Shown here: positions 50,818-60,221 of the stretch, piece after piece | Numbering within the stretch: position 1 is the stretch's first letter | Layout of the letters: every line of letters starts with the position of its first letter | NCBI RefSeq assembly: GCF_013032445.1 | Contig: NZ_WQCA01000014.1 | Coordinates: 31,762 to 95,761 of the forward strand | Reading direction: 5' to 3' | DNA from: Ruegeria arenilitoris | GTDB lineage: Bacteria > Pseudomonadota > Alphaproteobacteria > Rhodobacterales > Rhodobacteraceae | Length of the DNA stretch: 64,000 bases | Notes under the pieces: model-generated | The model's input: the letters and a program-made list of their open reading frames with translations, nothing else | Told to the model about the DNA's origin: nothing | Database searches by the model: none | Made by a program: the position numbers and the translations under genes

Positions 50818-51429
50818 TCAGGCTACTTCCGATACAGAATTGGCACCGAAGACACGGGCCAGATGCGCGTCAAAGCGGGCGAAATCCGATTCCACATCGG
50901 CGTTCTTCATCACATCAAAGGCGCCATAGGTCGGCAGCGGCGACATGCCAAAGAACTTGGCGTTCAAGTGCATCGGGCGCAGCAGATCGTCCAGCGATGC
51001 GCCTTCAAAGAACGGTTCGGCGGGGTTGTCGAAGGATTCGGCTGGTGCGTTCAACGTGACGGACAGCATGTAGTTGGTGCCGGTCAGGGCGCCGCCCATA
51101 CCGTAGTTTTCTTTCGGGGCTTCAGCCACGCGGCCATCACCATTGGTCAGACGACCATCCATGCCGACCGTGTAAACCTCGTCCATGTACTTCTTGAACG
51201 ACCACGGGACACCCATCCAGTTTACCGGGAACTGCATGATAACGGTGTCGGCCCATTGGTGGTTGGCGATTTCCTGCTCGACGTCATAACCTTCGGCGAT
51301 CTTTGTCACACGCACGTCATGTCCGGCGGCTTTCAGGAACTCGGCTGCCCGGTTAATCAGCGCTGCGTTCAGCTCACCCTTGGCGAAGGGATAAGGCTGG
51401 TGGCCGTTCAGAATAAAAATGTTGCTCAT
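50818..51429 (-). CDS. MdaB-like NADPH:quinone reductase (flavodoxin fold)
   Basis: 203 residues. IFILNGHQPYPFAKGELNAA at the N-terminus and MQFPVNWMGVPWSFKKYMDE are the MdaB signatures; the fold binds FAD/FMN and reduces quinones by two electrons. It is the first gene of the ten-gene operon and has the 22-bp HxlR-type site 86 bp before its start. Confidence 0.9.
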   Translation of the reverse strand: MSNIFILNGHQPYPFAKGELNAALINRAAEFLKAAGHDVRVTKIAEGYDVEQEIANHQWADTVIMQFPVNWMGVPWSFKKYMDEVYTVGMDGRLTNGDGRVAEAPKENYGMGGALTGTNYMLSVTLNAPAESFDNPAEPFFEGASLDDLLRPMHLNAKFFGMSPLPTYGAFDVMKNADVESDFARFDAHLARVFGANSVSEVA

Positions 51430-51821
51430 GGTCTCGTCCTTGCGGTTTTCAGTGATTCAGCGGCCTTTCCGCTGTTCAGGTGGCAACTTGCTCACTGTGG
51501 AGGAAAAGACAATTAGTATACTTTTTGTAACCTACTACTTGGGTAGCCCTGCGACCCACTCGCTTGCGTGCAAGGGAGCCGCCAATAACCTCAATGATCC
51601 CGGACCCTACGCTAATCAGCGTTTGGATTGAAAAGATCGAAAAACCCCTGAAACCAACGTATTCCTGCCCCAGGAACACACCGCCCGTATGGCGCAGCCT
51701 GCGACCGCAAAATACGCTTAGAGCCTATATCGTTCTGTATGATTGGGCCACGAAAGGTCAGGCCATGCATTTTGGATTGATTGAATATGCCTCGTCGTCA
51801 TATCGGCGGGAAGTGTGGCAC
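51430..51821. other. Divergent/intergenic region holding the operon promoter
   Basis: About 390 bp. It contains the operator-like site at 51515-51536 described separately. No gene is supported: the plus ORF 51564-51926 mainly shadows the ion channel gene. Confidence 0.5.
51515..51536. promoter_or_regulatory. Candidate HxlR operator, copy 1 (mdaB-like promoter)
   Basis: AGTATACTTT, TT, GTAACCTACT. This 22-bp site matches 54151-54172 upstream of the hxlR gene at 20 of 22 positions; only the two central bases differ. It lies 86 bp before the first gene of the electrophile operon. Confidence 0.65.
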
Positions 51822-52778
51822 TCACAAAGGTTCGGAGAGTACTTTACCGCAATGAGGGCAATGTCCCCGTCTGGCTTCAGCTTCAGCGTGGATGCGATCC
51901 CGGATCTGATCTGCAGCCCGGCGTGACAGGCCCAGTTGCTTGCGCAGCGCCTCGATCTCGGCCTCTTCGGCCTCACAGATCGTGCCATCCTCCAACGCTT
52001 TGCGGAATTCGCGCTCCAGACTGGCACGCCGACGGTGCAATTGATCGTTGAGACCGCTGGCGATGATACCGGCAGGCAAGGCAGCCATTCCGATGCCGAT
52101 GACCGTGATAACAGCTCCGAACATCTTTCCGGCCACCGTCACAGGCGTCACGTCGCCATATCCTACGGTCGTCAACGTCGCCATGGCCCACCACATGGCC
52201 GCCGGGATCGAGCCGAACGCGTCGGGCTGAACTTCGTGCTCGGCCAGCCAGGCGCCGCTGGCGGCAAAGATCAGCATTACCATCAGGATGAAAAACCCGG
52301 CAAAGAAAGCGCCTGCCTCTTCCTCGAACACGGCAAGCAACATGCCAAGCGCGGGTGAATACCGGGTGAGCTTGAGCAGGCGCAGCATCCGGAACGCGCG
52401 CAGAACGCGCAGATCGATGGGAATGAACAGGTACAGCAGAGCGGGCAATATCGCCAGCAGGTCGATCAGTGCCAGTGGAGACGTCGCCCAGGACAGCCTG
52501 GACTTATATTCAGGATTTTCCGGCGCTGCCCACAGTCTTGCCGCGTATTCCACAACGAACACTGTCAGCGAGAAGCCTTCGAACAGATCAAAGGTTGCTT
52601 TCCAGTCGAAATAGATGGAATCCACTGTTTCCAGAATGACCGCCGCGACATTCAGCGTAATCAGGACGATCAGGGCAATGTCCAGAAATCGGGGACCGTC
52701 TGCGTCCCGGTTGGGACGCTCCAGCCACCAATAGACCTCGGCGCGCAGATTTTTCAGGTCCTGTACAAGGCTACTCAT
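51822..52778 (-). CDS. Voltage-gated-type potassium channel
   Basis: 318 residues with six membrane helices and a pore loop. The S4-like segment is IPIDLRVLRAFRMLRLLKLT and the filter is TLTTVGYGDVTPVTVAGKMF, a standard TVGYG. The C-terminal ~90 residues form a helical tail and end with two cysteine pairs (HCPHCGKVLSEP, zinc ribbon-like). It overlaps the LtrA gene by eight bases and is cotranscribed with it. Confidence 0.9.
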   Translation of the reverse strand: MSSLVQDLKNLRAEVYWWLERPNRDADGPRFLDIALIVLITLNVAAVILETVDSIYFDWKATFDLFEGFSLTVFVVEYAARLWAAPENPEYKSRLSWATSPLALIDLLAILPALLYLFIPIDLRVLRAFRMLRLLKLTRYSPALGMLLAVFEEEAGAFFAGFFILMVMLIFAASGAWLAEHEVQPDAFGSIPAAMWWAMATLTTVGYGDVTPVTVAGKMFGAVITVIGIGMAALPAGIIASGLNDQLHRRRASLEREFRKALEDGTICEAEEAEIEALRKQLGLSRRAADQIRDRIHAEAEARRGHCPHCGKVLSEPL

Positions 52779-53961
52779 GGCGGAATGTCAGCCAGGCCCG
52801 GGAAACGGGCACAACAATCTGCGAGAGCAGCGCCGTGCCCCAGATCAGGTTGGCCACCAGAGCCGGGACGTGCGGAACAACGAAGAAACAGGCGATTGCC
52901 AGCACAATGCCAAACAGGCGTACATCCCCGCGTCCAAAATCGGAGGCAACACGATGTTCAATGATTGACCTCAGCACCCAGAGCATGGCGATATAGCCTG
53001 CGAGGCCGAAGCAGCCGATGGCGGCGTAATCGGTTGGATAAGGATCCCAGAATCCGGTTTTGACCTCTGCGGCCAGTGCCACACCGACCAAAACACCGCA
53101 CACCATCAGAACAAGATGGGCCAACCACCAGATCACCAGGGTCGCGGGTTTCCTGTCCTTCGGCTTGGCATTGCCGGCAAAGTCGAAATAGATCCAGCAC
53201 ATGACAAACATCGACACTCCACCGATGACGAAATTGACCAGAACGTCCGGGGATACCTTGTAGATGCCCTTTTCCGACAGTGTGACGACGAGCTTGAAGA
53301 ACCCCTCGCCCAGCACGATCAGTGTCAGCAGTGCAAAACGCTCGGACATATGCCCCAGTCGTGGCGCGAACCGCTCAAACCGCAGGATGGATATGCCCGG
53401 GATCATGTAGATCGCCTGTGTTGCCACCATTGCGATGCCAAACGCCCAATAGGCCAGCGGTTTCGGCAAAAATGCGATGATGGCAAAAACGATGGCGAAG
53501 AACGAGAAGTTGCGGACTTTCTCGGACGTCATCGAGCGGCCGGTAATATTCACCCGCCGCGCCCTGAAATACAGCGCCGCCAACATGGCCCGGTTGGCCG
53601 CAAACCCCAGTACGAAGAATGTCCAGCCTTTTCCTTCGATGGCCGGAATGGACGCTGCCATGAACATCACCGTACAGATCATCACGCACATGATCACACG
53701 GTGCCAGACATCGGTGCTCACATAGATCGAGTTGAAGATGCTAAGCTCGCCCCACGCGTACCAAAGTGCAATGAACACCCCCGTAAACACCAGGAATCCG
53801 TGCCAATCCAGGTGATGCGAGAGGTAGTTCCCAAGCAGGAATATGGTCACGACGTGAATCAGGTCATAGAATAGCTCGGCCCAGTGAACATGTTCATGCG
53901 CGTGGTCGAGGTCGTGATGATGCTGCGGCTTGCGCCACATCGGGTGGTCTTGCAGTGCCAT
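52771..53961 (-). CDS. Low temperature requirement A (LtrA) family membrane protein
   Basis: 396 residues with about ten membrane helices. HVHWAELFYDLIHVVTIFLL is the LtrA signature; FGRGDVRLFGIVLAIACFFV lies near the end. Molecular function is unknown in all species. The His-rich N-terminus (KPQHHHDLDHAHEHVHW) may bind metal. It precedes the ion channel gene with an overlap. Confidence 0.87.
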   Translation of the reverse strand: MALQDHPMWRKPQHHHDLDHAHEHVHWAELFYDLIHVVTIFLLGNYLSHHLDWHGFLVFTGVFIALWYAWGELSIFNSIYVSTDVWHRVIMCVMICTVMFMAASIPAIEGKGWTFFVLGFAANRAMLAALYFRARRVNITGRSMTSEKVRNFSFFAIVFAIIAFLPKPLAYWAFGIAMVATQAIYMIPGISILRFERFAPRLGHMSERFALLTLIVLGEGFFKLVVTLSEKGIYKVSPDVLVNFVIGGVSMFVMCWIYFDFAGNAKPKDRKPATLVIWWLAHLVLMVCGVLVGVALAAEVKTGFWDPYPTDYAAIGCFGLAGYIAMLWVLRSIIEHRVASDFGRGDVRLFGIVLAIACFFVVPHVPALVANLIWGTALLSQIVVPVSRAWLTFRHE

Positions 53962-54150
53962 GAGGGTGTCATTCTTTCTTCTGGGATCTTTCCGCGCGCC
54001 GCACGGGATATATTTGCTTGTAGCCCGAAAGCTTCGATTTAATTGTCATCGGTGCCGGTGCTTTCCACACCCTCCATCGCTGCTTCCCTGAACTACTTGA
54101 CATGCCGGCGGTTTGCGGCCACTTAAGTTAGTAGGGGCAATAGATCAACC

Positions 54151-54172
54151 AGTATACTTTAGGTAACCTACT
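54151..54172. promoter_or_regulatory. Candidate HxlR operator, copy 2 (hxlR promoter)
   Basis: AGTATACTTT, AG, GTAACCTACT, 20 of 22 positions as at 51515-51536. It ends 23 bp before the hxlR start codon, where bound protein would block initiation, suggesting autorepression. Confidence 0.65.
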
Positions 54173-54195
54173 GTTGAAATAAATGGAGGCGACAG

Positions 54196-54570
54196 ATGCG
54201 AGCACGCGTGGAACAAGACGAAAAAGGCCGTCGCACCGCACATGATGCATGTGTCGAGCCGTGCGCAATTGAACGTGGCATGCGGATTATTGGTGGCAAA
54301 TGGACCGGCTCTATCCTGTGGCACCTGAAGGACGAGCCCGTTCGCTTCAATGACTTGGCGCGCATGGTCGGCGGCGCCAGCAAAAAGATGATCACAGAAC
54401 GACTGCGTCAATTGGAATCTCAGGGCCTGGTCCAGCGTCAGGTTCTCGACACAGCACCGGTATCGGTCCAGTATGAGATTACCGAGCTTGGCTGCACTGC
54501 TCTGGGTTTCCTCGACGAATTGCGCAAATGGAGCGAAGGCTTGCCAAAGAGTGTCACTGTTGACGCCTGA
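54196..54570 (+). CDS. HxlR-family transcriptional regulator
   Basis: 124 residues. The winged HTH follows the HxlR pattern: CAIERGMRIIGGKWTGSILW, then LKDEPVRFNDLARMVGGASK and ERLRQLESQGLVQRQV. Two cysteines lie just before the HTH (DACVEPC). In relatives such as YodB and QorR an N-terminal cysteine senses quinones and controls quinone-reductase genes, which fits the matching site upstream of the mdaB-like operon. GGAGG lies six bases before the ATG. It is coupled to a DehI gene. Confidence 0.9.
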   Translation: MRARVEQDEKGRRTAHDACVEPCAIERGMRIIGGKWTGSILWHLKDEPVRFNDLARMVGGASKKMITERLRQLESQGLVQRQVLDTAPVSVQYEITELGCTALGFLDELRKWSEGLPKSVTVDA

Positions 54571-55444
54571 TCAATTGCAACGACTGAAACCGAACTCCAT
54601 TCCACCTATACGTCCGGTGCCCGAACGGGCTGCGACGGCAGATTTGGCGCGAGTTTATGATCGCACCAAACGCGGCTTCGGCGTACCGTGGATGGGCGTC
54701 GTTGCCATGGCGTTTGCCCACTATCCCGAATTCTACCAGCGCCTATGGTCTTCGATCGAACCCGTCGTAGCGACAAACGCCTTTGGTGATGCTTGCCGCG
54801 AGCTCCGCGACTGCGTCGAGGCGCAGGCGGGTGTTTTTGCGCCCCCTGCGATCAGCGCACGGCTGGCTGCGATCGGATATGACACCACCGAGGTCACGCA
54901 GATCACTACCTGCAACGAGGTGTTCTCCGCCGGAAACATGCCCTATTTGCTGTTGGCGTCACTGGCCCGGGCGCTGCTGGAAGGTCATGAATGGACTGGT
55001 CGAGGCCACGGCTCCACGCTGCCCCGCCCGGCTGACGACATGACACATCCGGTTCTGATGGAACCGCATCATGCTAACCCGGAAACGGCGGCGCTCTATG
55101 ATGACATTCGTGAAACACTGGGGCTGCCCTTCGTCAATACGGACTATCGGGCATTTGCGCGCTGGCCAAGTTACTTCAATTTGGCATGGCACGATCTGAA
55201 GCCTGTGATCCAGTCTACCGCCTACGAACCAGCGGTTTCGCTAATCCATAGCCGCGCGGTTGCACTGGCTGTCGCTTTGCCAAATGTTACCAGTTTGTCA
55301 TCCGAAGACCTAATCGAAGCCACCGCCCGCGACGCAGATCCGGCAGAAGTTCTGGCTGTTGTGCAGTTGTTTCAATGGCTGCTTCCGGGTTTGGCGTTCA
55401 ATGTTGCTTATTTCCGCGCTCAGCTCACCCGCTCAACTTTGTAA
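54551..55444 (+). CDS. DehI-family (group I) 2-haloacid dehalogenase-like protein
   Basis: 297 residues from a GTG at 54551 overlapping the hxlR stop by 20 bases, with GAAGG upstream. It has the duplicated DehI helical fold: LARVYDRTKRGFGVPWMGVV and then, in the second repeat, ALYDDIRETLGLPFVNTDYR followed by FARWPSYFNLAWHDLKPV, which carries the candidate catalytic Asp and Asn. Members dehalogenate both D- and L-2-haloacids; many relatives are untested. Its coupling to HxlR ties it to the electrophile regulon. Confidence 0.82.
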   Translation: MSLLTPDQLQRLKPNSIPPIRPVPERAATADLARVYDRTKRGFGVPWMGVVAMAFAHYPEFYQRLWSSIEPVVATNAFGDACRELRDCVEAQAGVFAPPAISARLAAIGYDTTEVTQITTCNEVFSAGNMPYLLLASLARALLEGHEWTGRGHGSTLPRPADDMTHPVLMEPHHANPETAALYDDIRETLGLPFVNTDYRAFARWPSYFNLAWHDLKPVIQSTAYEPAVSLIHSRAVALAVALPNVTSLSSEDLIEATARDADPAEVLAVVQLFQWLLPGLAFNVAYFRAQLTRSTL

Positions 55445-55520
55445 GCCGGGCGAGCGTAACCGCCTCCAGGATATCTCGGCTCGGACCGGTCTCCTTTTTC
55501 CAGTTAACGGCCTCGCGCTC

Positions 55521-56216
55521 CTAAGTCCGCGAGGCTTCGAACGCCGCCCATGCTTTTTCGAAGGCATCGAAATCGAACCCTGATGCGCGGGCGGGATCCA
55601 GGATCAGTTTTTCGGTTTCAAACAGCTTGATGATCGCCCGTTCAAGCTCGTCCACCACCTCGGGCGGGATCACCAGAGCGCCATGCCGGTCGGCATGCAC
55701 AAGGTCACCGTCCTTGACCGACAGGCCGAAGATCGTAACCGGCGTTCCAACCTCTTTCACGTGCACGAACCCGTGGCTTGGCCCGACAGACCCGGCAACC
55801 ACCGGAAATTCATCCGGCAGGTCGCCGAGGTCCCGCATCACGCCGTTGGTCAGCGCACCGCTGATGCCAAAACCCTTGTGGATAGTCGTATTGATTTCAC
55901 CCCAGTAGGCGCCAATGCAGTCGGGGTAATCCAAGTCTTCCACCACGGTCACGGCGGGACCGGTGCCTGCGGCCATGTGCCGGTAGTAATCCATACGACG
56001 CGCGCGGATCACGTCAGGTGCCTCGGCCGGTGGGTTCACGGCGGCAATCTTCGCGGTACGGGCATATCCCACCATCGCGCCCGCATCGGGATCAGAGCAT
56101 AACATTGTGCCCCGGGTAAAATCATTGAAACCGCGCTTGCCCTGAGCCACTTCGATAGCGTTGCAAACGGTTGGCGTGTCGACCTTTTTCAGCAGGTCCA
56201 GCAGGGATTGGTTCAT
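55521..56216 (-). CDS. RraA-family aldolase-like protein
   Basis: 231 residues. TPTVCNAIEVAQGKRGFNDF at the N-terminus, GAYWGEINTTIHKGFGISGA, GVMRDLGDLPDEFPVVAGSV and HADRHGALVIPPEVVDELER are RraA/HMG-aldolase family motifs (the Arg-Asp pair of GVMRD is the catalytic site in 4-hydroxy-4-methyl-2-oxoglutarate aldolase). It is the last gene of the nine-gene operon and starts within the hydrolase stop (ATGA). A retro-aldol or decarboxylation step is likely. Confidence 0.88.
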   Translation of the reverse strand: MNQSLLDLLKKVDTPTVCNAIEVAQGKRGFNDFTRGTMLCSDPDAGAMVGYARTAKIAAVNPPAEAPDVIRARRMDYYRHMAAGTGPAVTVVEDLDYPDCIGAYWGEINTTIHKGFGISGALTNGVMRDLGDLPDEFPVVAGSVGPSHGFVHVKEVGTPVTIFGLSVKDGDLVHADRHGALVIPPEVVDELERAIIKLFETEKLILDPARASGFDFDAFEKAWAAFEASRT

Positions 56217-56908
56217 ATCATCTCCAGCCAGCGGGTCAGGGCCGCCGTGGTTTGTTGCGGTTGTTCCAGAGTCGGCGGATGGCCGGCGTTTTCGATGATC
56301 TCCAACCGGCTCTGCGGCATCAGATCGTGCATCAACTCATGCCTTGAGCCGGGGCACAGGGCATCGTCGCGCCCACAGAGAACCAGCGCTGCGCCGGTGA
56401 AGTCCCGCAGGGTATTGCTCTGTTCAGGGCGATCACGCAGGGCTTTGGATTGATTGATGAAAACGTCTGGCCCAAGATCCATGGCCATATCCATGCACAA
56501 ATCCAGAATGGCGGCGCGGCGCGGGCCGTCGGTCAGGTAGTTCGGCTTCATCTCTTCGGCCATCACCTTGCGCAGATTGCCGCGTTCGACGGCGTCGATC
56601 TGAGGGCCGCGTCTGGCCTTGACCTCGCCCAACTCTGCCAGTGGATTGGTGTCCATCAATGCCAACCCGGCCACACGGTCTGGGGCCTGCCGCAGGATTT
56701 CCATCGCCACGATGCCACCCATGGAGAGCCCGGCCATAGCAAAGCGTTCAGGCGCGTAGGCCAACACATCGGCGGCCAGCGCCAGCATTGTGTCCTGTCC
56801 ACCGATGGGCGCAGACAGGATCGGGTATTTGCCTGACAGAGCGTCAATCTGCGGGGTGAACAACCGCGCATCGCACATCATTCTGGGCAGGAGGATAAGC
56901 GGTGTCAT
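56213..56908 (-). CDS. Alpha/beta hydrolase
   Basis: 231 residues from ATG 56908, which overlaps the previous stop by ATGA; the longer frame would lie inside that gene. The nucleophile elbow is AMAGLSMGGIVAMEILRQAP with Ser in GLSMG. The acid and His are in VLCGRDDALCPGSRHELMHD and IENAGHPPTLEQP. Probably a hydrolase of an ester or a C-C bond in the pathway; the substrate is unknown. Confidence 0.87.
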   Translation of the reverse strand: MTPLILLPRMMCDARLFTPQIDALSGKYPILSAPIGGQDTMLALAADVLAYAPERFAMAGLSMGGIVAMEILRQAPDRVAGLALMDTNPLAELGEVKARRGPQIDAVERGNLRKVMAEEMKPNYLTDGPRRAAILDLCMDMAMDLGPDVFINQSKALRDRPEQSNTLRDFTGAALVLCGRDDALCPGSRHELMHDLMPQSRLEIIENAGHPPTLEQPQQTTAALTRWLEMI

Positions 56909-58029
56909 TTGACCAGGGAAGCCCCTTCGGCCAGCTTGCCCAGCTTGGCATAAGCGATATCCGGGTCGACCGCGCCAAAGCCTGCAAAGGTACCAAAGCC
57001 GCAATCCGATCCGGCAATCACCCGTTCGGCGCCTACGATGTTCGCAAACCGCTCAACGCACTGCGCGATCAGTTCCGGGTGTTCGACAAAGTTGGTCGTG
57101 GTGTCAACCACACCGGGCACCAGAACCTTGTCATCCGGAATCTCATCCTTGCGGTTACGGAACACCGTCCATTCATGCGCATGTCGTGGGTTCGAAGTTT
57201 CGAACAGCACATAACGAGACTTGGTGGACATCAGCGTCGAAAAAACCTTGTCCATACCGATGTCACAGCAGTGCGGGCCCTCGTAATTGCCCCAGCAAAT
57301 ATGGACACGTACTTTTTCTGAAGGGACGTTTTGCAACGCGTGGTTCAGAGCCTCGACATGCATGTCGGCGATTTTCACGAACTCGTCGTCGGACAGATCG
57401 GTGAACAGCATATGGCGTGACAGGGCCAGATCCGGGCAATCCAGTTGCAAATCCAGACCCGCACCAACGATGGTTTCATATTCTTCTTTCATCGCATCGG
57501 CCAGCGCGGCCAGATAGGCCTCGCGCGTCGGATAGAAATCATTTTGCAGAAACAGGGAAATCACCCCGGGGCTAGCGGCATTCATAAAACCGCGCTCGAC
57601 CCGGTGTTCGACCATCGCCGCCTTCAGATTGTCTATGTCCTTCTGTAACTCGCCCTGCCCTTTCGAGCGTACTTCGCCCACACACATGGGCCGCGCATAT
57701 TGCGGCGTTCCGCCGTCATCCGCCAAACGTTGCAGAAAGCCCGGAAACATTTTGAGGTCCGCCGGCGCGTTACGCGGGCTGTCACCGGCAAAGCCGGTAT
57801 AGCGGTCCTTCACATAAGTGGCATAGGAGATTTTTGAGGTCTCACCGTCCGAGACGATATCAACCCCGGCCTCGGTCTGTTTTCGCACTGTCTCAGACAC
57901 GGCTGCGGTCATGCAGGCATCAAATGCAGCCTGATCGAACGGCTCCTCCCGCTCGCGCGCGAAGATGAAGTCAACGACCTTCTGACTGCGCGGCAGGCTT
58001 CCCACATGGGTGGTTGAAATGCGGGTCAT
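56905..58029 (-). CDS. MetE C-terminal-like (cobalamin-independent methionine synthase II) protein
   Basis: 374 residues from ATG 58029. It is a single TIM barrel as in the C-terminal half of MetE: TTHVGSLPRSQKVVDFIF, VDIVSDGETSKISYATYVKD, VRVHICWGNYEGPHCCDIGM and ERVIAGSDCGFGTFAGFGAV, with zinc-ligand His and Cys (HICWG and SDCGF). These stand-alone proteins move alkyl groups or cleave C-S/C-X bonds in catabolic operons. It overlaps the hydrolase gene. Confidence 0.88.
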   Translation of the reverse strand: MTRISTTHVGSLPRSQKVVDFIFAREREEPFDQAAFDACMTAAVSETVRKQTEAGVDIVSDGETSKISYATYVKDRYTGFAGDSPRNAPADLKMFPGFLQRLADDGGTPQYARPMCVGEVRSKGQGELQKDIDNLKAAMVEHRVERGFMNAASPGVISLFLQNDFYPTREAYLAALADAMKEEYETIVGAGLDLQLDCPDLALSRHMLFTDLSDDEFVKIADMHVEALNHALQNVPSEKVRVHICWGNYEGPHCCDIGMDKVFSTLMSTKSRYVLFETSNPRHAHEWTVFRNRKDEIPDDKVLVPGVVDTTTNFVEHPELIAQCVERFANIVGAERVIAGSDCGFGTFAGFGAVDPDIAYAKLGKLAEGASLVK

Positions 58030-58131
58030 GTCTTCATCTGCCTCCAAACCTTGTTCCTGCGCCGGGCTGGAATCCCGGTGCAGGATGTGCTGAGCATGCC
58101 GCGATTGAAATCGGGACACGCAATTTTGGCG

Positions 58132-59094
58132 CTATGCACCTGTCCAGGTCGCTCCAGCCGGATCGTCGGTGGCAGTGATACGATACAGACCCGCTTCGCC
58201 GGTCATCGACGGCTCTGCGCTGTAGCTTTCGCCGGGCAGAACCAGTGCGGTATCGCCGTTGGACAGGGTTACTTCGACCTCATTGATCCTGATACGCCAA
58301 TGGCCGCTGGCCGGCATCAGAACCACGGGTTTGTCCGCCTTGACCTGTTCAGCCACGGCCGATCCGCGTGTCAGGAAATCCACCTCGAAACCGGGCTTGT
58401 CCTTGATCAGGCCATTTTCACCAATCACAACTGCAGGCTTGTCCGCCGACAGCGCCATCAGGTCCCAGTACCGGGCGACATATTTTCCGATCACCGCATC
58501 AACGGGAACCTCGGGATACGCTTTCAGCTCCTCCTCGGTAAGCAACGGCATGGGCTGCACGTTGTGCGGCAGTTCTTCGCCCTTTTTGCTGTCGTATAGC
58601 ACGCCATTATTACCCAGCACCAAGCCATGGGCCTGCGCGTCCTGAATGACTTGCGGTGCCCAGGTAACACCGCCACCGGCGTCGTCGCCACCCAGCATCG
58701 ACATGATCATGCCGTAGTCCTGGCCTACATTCTCGAACCCGCGGAAGATGCCGGTCGGGATGTTGAAGATGTCACCTTCTTCGGCGATGAACTCACCTGC
58801 AGTGCCGTAACGACCCCAGAAGAACCGCCAGCGGCCCTTGGCGACAAAGAAGACCTCGGCGGTGGTGTGACTGTGCAGTGAGTTGCGGCATTTAGGCGGT
58901 TGCCCCGCCGCGCCGATGTTGAACCCGATCTTGTCGGTGATGTGGACGTGCTGGTCGGGGCTTTCGCTGACGCCACCGCCAATGATGGTAAAGTTCTCCT
59001 TCTGGTCAGACCCCGGTGTGTGCGCGTCGATGAACGCGGTTTTGCAGGGCTTCAGCTCGCCATAACGGACGATGCGGCTTTGAATTGTGCTCAT
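58132..59094 (-). CDS. Double-cupin protein
   Basis: 320 residues from ATG 59094; the 15 extra codons upstream look non-coding. The first cupin has the metal ligands in NSLHSHTTAEVFFVAKGRWR and IFNIPTGIFRGFEN. The second (about 240-315) is degenerate: VVLMPASGHWRIRINEVEVT and ALVLPGESYSAEP. It may be a dioxygenase, isomerase or decarboxylase of the pathway; not assignable from sequence. Confidence 0.83.
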   Translation of the reverse strand: MSTIQSRIVRYGELKPCKTAFIDAHTPGSDQKENFTIIGGGVSESPDQHVHITDKIGFNIGAAGQPPKCRNSLHSHTTAEVFFVAKGRWRFFWGRYGTAGEFIAEEGDIFNIPTGIFRGFENVGQDYGMIMSMLGGDDAGGGVTWAPQVIQDAQAHGLVLGNNGVLYDSKKGEELPHNVQPMPLLTEEELKAYPEVPVDAVIGKYVARYWDLMALSADKPAVVIGENGLIKDKPGFEVDFLTRGSAVAEQVKADKPVVLMPASGHWRIRINEVEVTLSNGDTALVLPGESYSAEPSMTGEAGLYRITATDDPAGATWTGA

Positions 59095-59246
59095 TTTTTT
59101 CTTCCTTTTGCTTTGAGGTTTGATCGGCCCAACCCCCAAGGCCCGGCGGGCGATTGTTCAGCCGCCGGGCGCGCAGGCTGGCGCGATAGGTGTGGAACCG
59201 CCGCAACGCCTGCCCGGCATCCAGATTTGAGACACGGAGCGACATA

Positions 59247-60221
59247 TTAGAGATCGCCGGTTTTCAGCAGAATCTGTTTCCAGATCGAGGTTTCGTCAAA
59301 CAGGGTATATTCCTTGCGCAGACCCCAGGGACCAAACTCGGCCTGGCTGATGCCCAGAACAAAAACCTCGGCCCCGGTCGGAACGCCGAAAACGCCCCAG
59401 CCGTCATGCTTGCCGTGCAGCGTCCAGCGGATCGCGGCGCGGGGTGGCATCATGGGATCGTCCCGTCCGATCTGATGGTGGATTTTGAACTCGGCATTTG
59501 GGAAAGAAGCGCGCAAACCCATCCAGAGCCGATCCACCGGGCCCCAGCTATGTCCTGTGGTGCCACCGGGATACTCCGACAGGACGGCGCGGTCATACTC
59601 TTCCTCAATCACACCCATATCGGCATTCATGATCCGGGTCAGAATGTCGGCATATTTTTGGCCCCATTCGTTGTCGTTGCCATGGCCTTTATAAGGGCCA
59701 GGCTGATCGTTTGCGGGCGTGTAGGGCTGAATACAGGCGTCAGGTCCGCCCTCGCGGGCGATCAGGTCGCGGGCGTATTCCTTGGGATCCCAGCCCATCT
59801 GTTGGACAATCGCGCTTTGGTCGCGGATCAGCCATTCATCGTTGATCTGATTATTGATGGCGTGGCAATCAGCCAGGATGCGATAGATCAGCTTCTTGCC
59901 AGTCGCCTTGCCATAAACGCCGTCGCCCAAATGCGTTGCCGTGGACAGCAGGCGGTGCGAGGACAGCATGCCCTCTTCCGGTGTGCCCGACCAGATCACA
60001 TCCTCGCCCAGAAGGGTGCGGTCGGGGAATTCGGCCAAGGTCGCCATGGTTGCAGCGATCACGTCCTGGTTGCCGACGACCACAGACGCGGGTGAGCGCA
60101 CGACAATATCCGGGGAGTAATAGTGATGCAGCGTGGCAATACCACGGTCTTCCCAAATTTCCTTGGTGATCCCGATGATATAGCCGGGAAAATCTTTGAA
60201 CTTGGGATCAAATCCCTTCAT
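59247..60221 (-). CDS. Double NTF2-fold (SnoaL-like) protein 2
   Basis: 324 residues from ATG 60221, which overlaps the LacI stop by ATGA and has AAGGA at a good distance; an ATG three codons upstream is also possible. Two NTF2-like halves: residues ~10-150 (WEDRGIATLHHYYSPDIVVR, HLGDGVYGKATGKKLIYRIL, NDEWLIRDQSAIVQQMG) and ~180-320 (GHSWGPVDRLWMGLRASFPN, YTLFDETSIWKQILLKTG). It is related in layout to the 354-residue protein at 62006. Substrate unknown. Confidence 0.82.
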   Translation of the reverse strand: MKGFDPKFKDFPGYIIGITKEIWEDRGIATLHHYYSPDIVVRSPASVVVGNQDVIAATMATLAEFPDRTLLGEDVIWSGTPEEGMLSSHRLLSTATHLGDGVYGKATGKKLIYRILADCHAINNQINDEWLIRDQSAIVQQMGWDPKEYARDLIAREGGPDACIQPYTPANDQPGPYKGHGNDNEWGQKYADILTRIMNADMGVIEEEYDRAVLSEYPGGTTGHSWGPVDRLWMGLRASFPNAEFKIHHQIGRDDPMMPPRAAIRWTLHGKHDGWGVFGVPTGAEVFVLGISQAEFGPWGLRKEYTLFDETSIWKQILLKTGDL

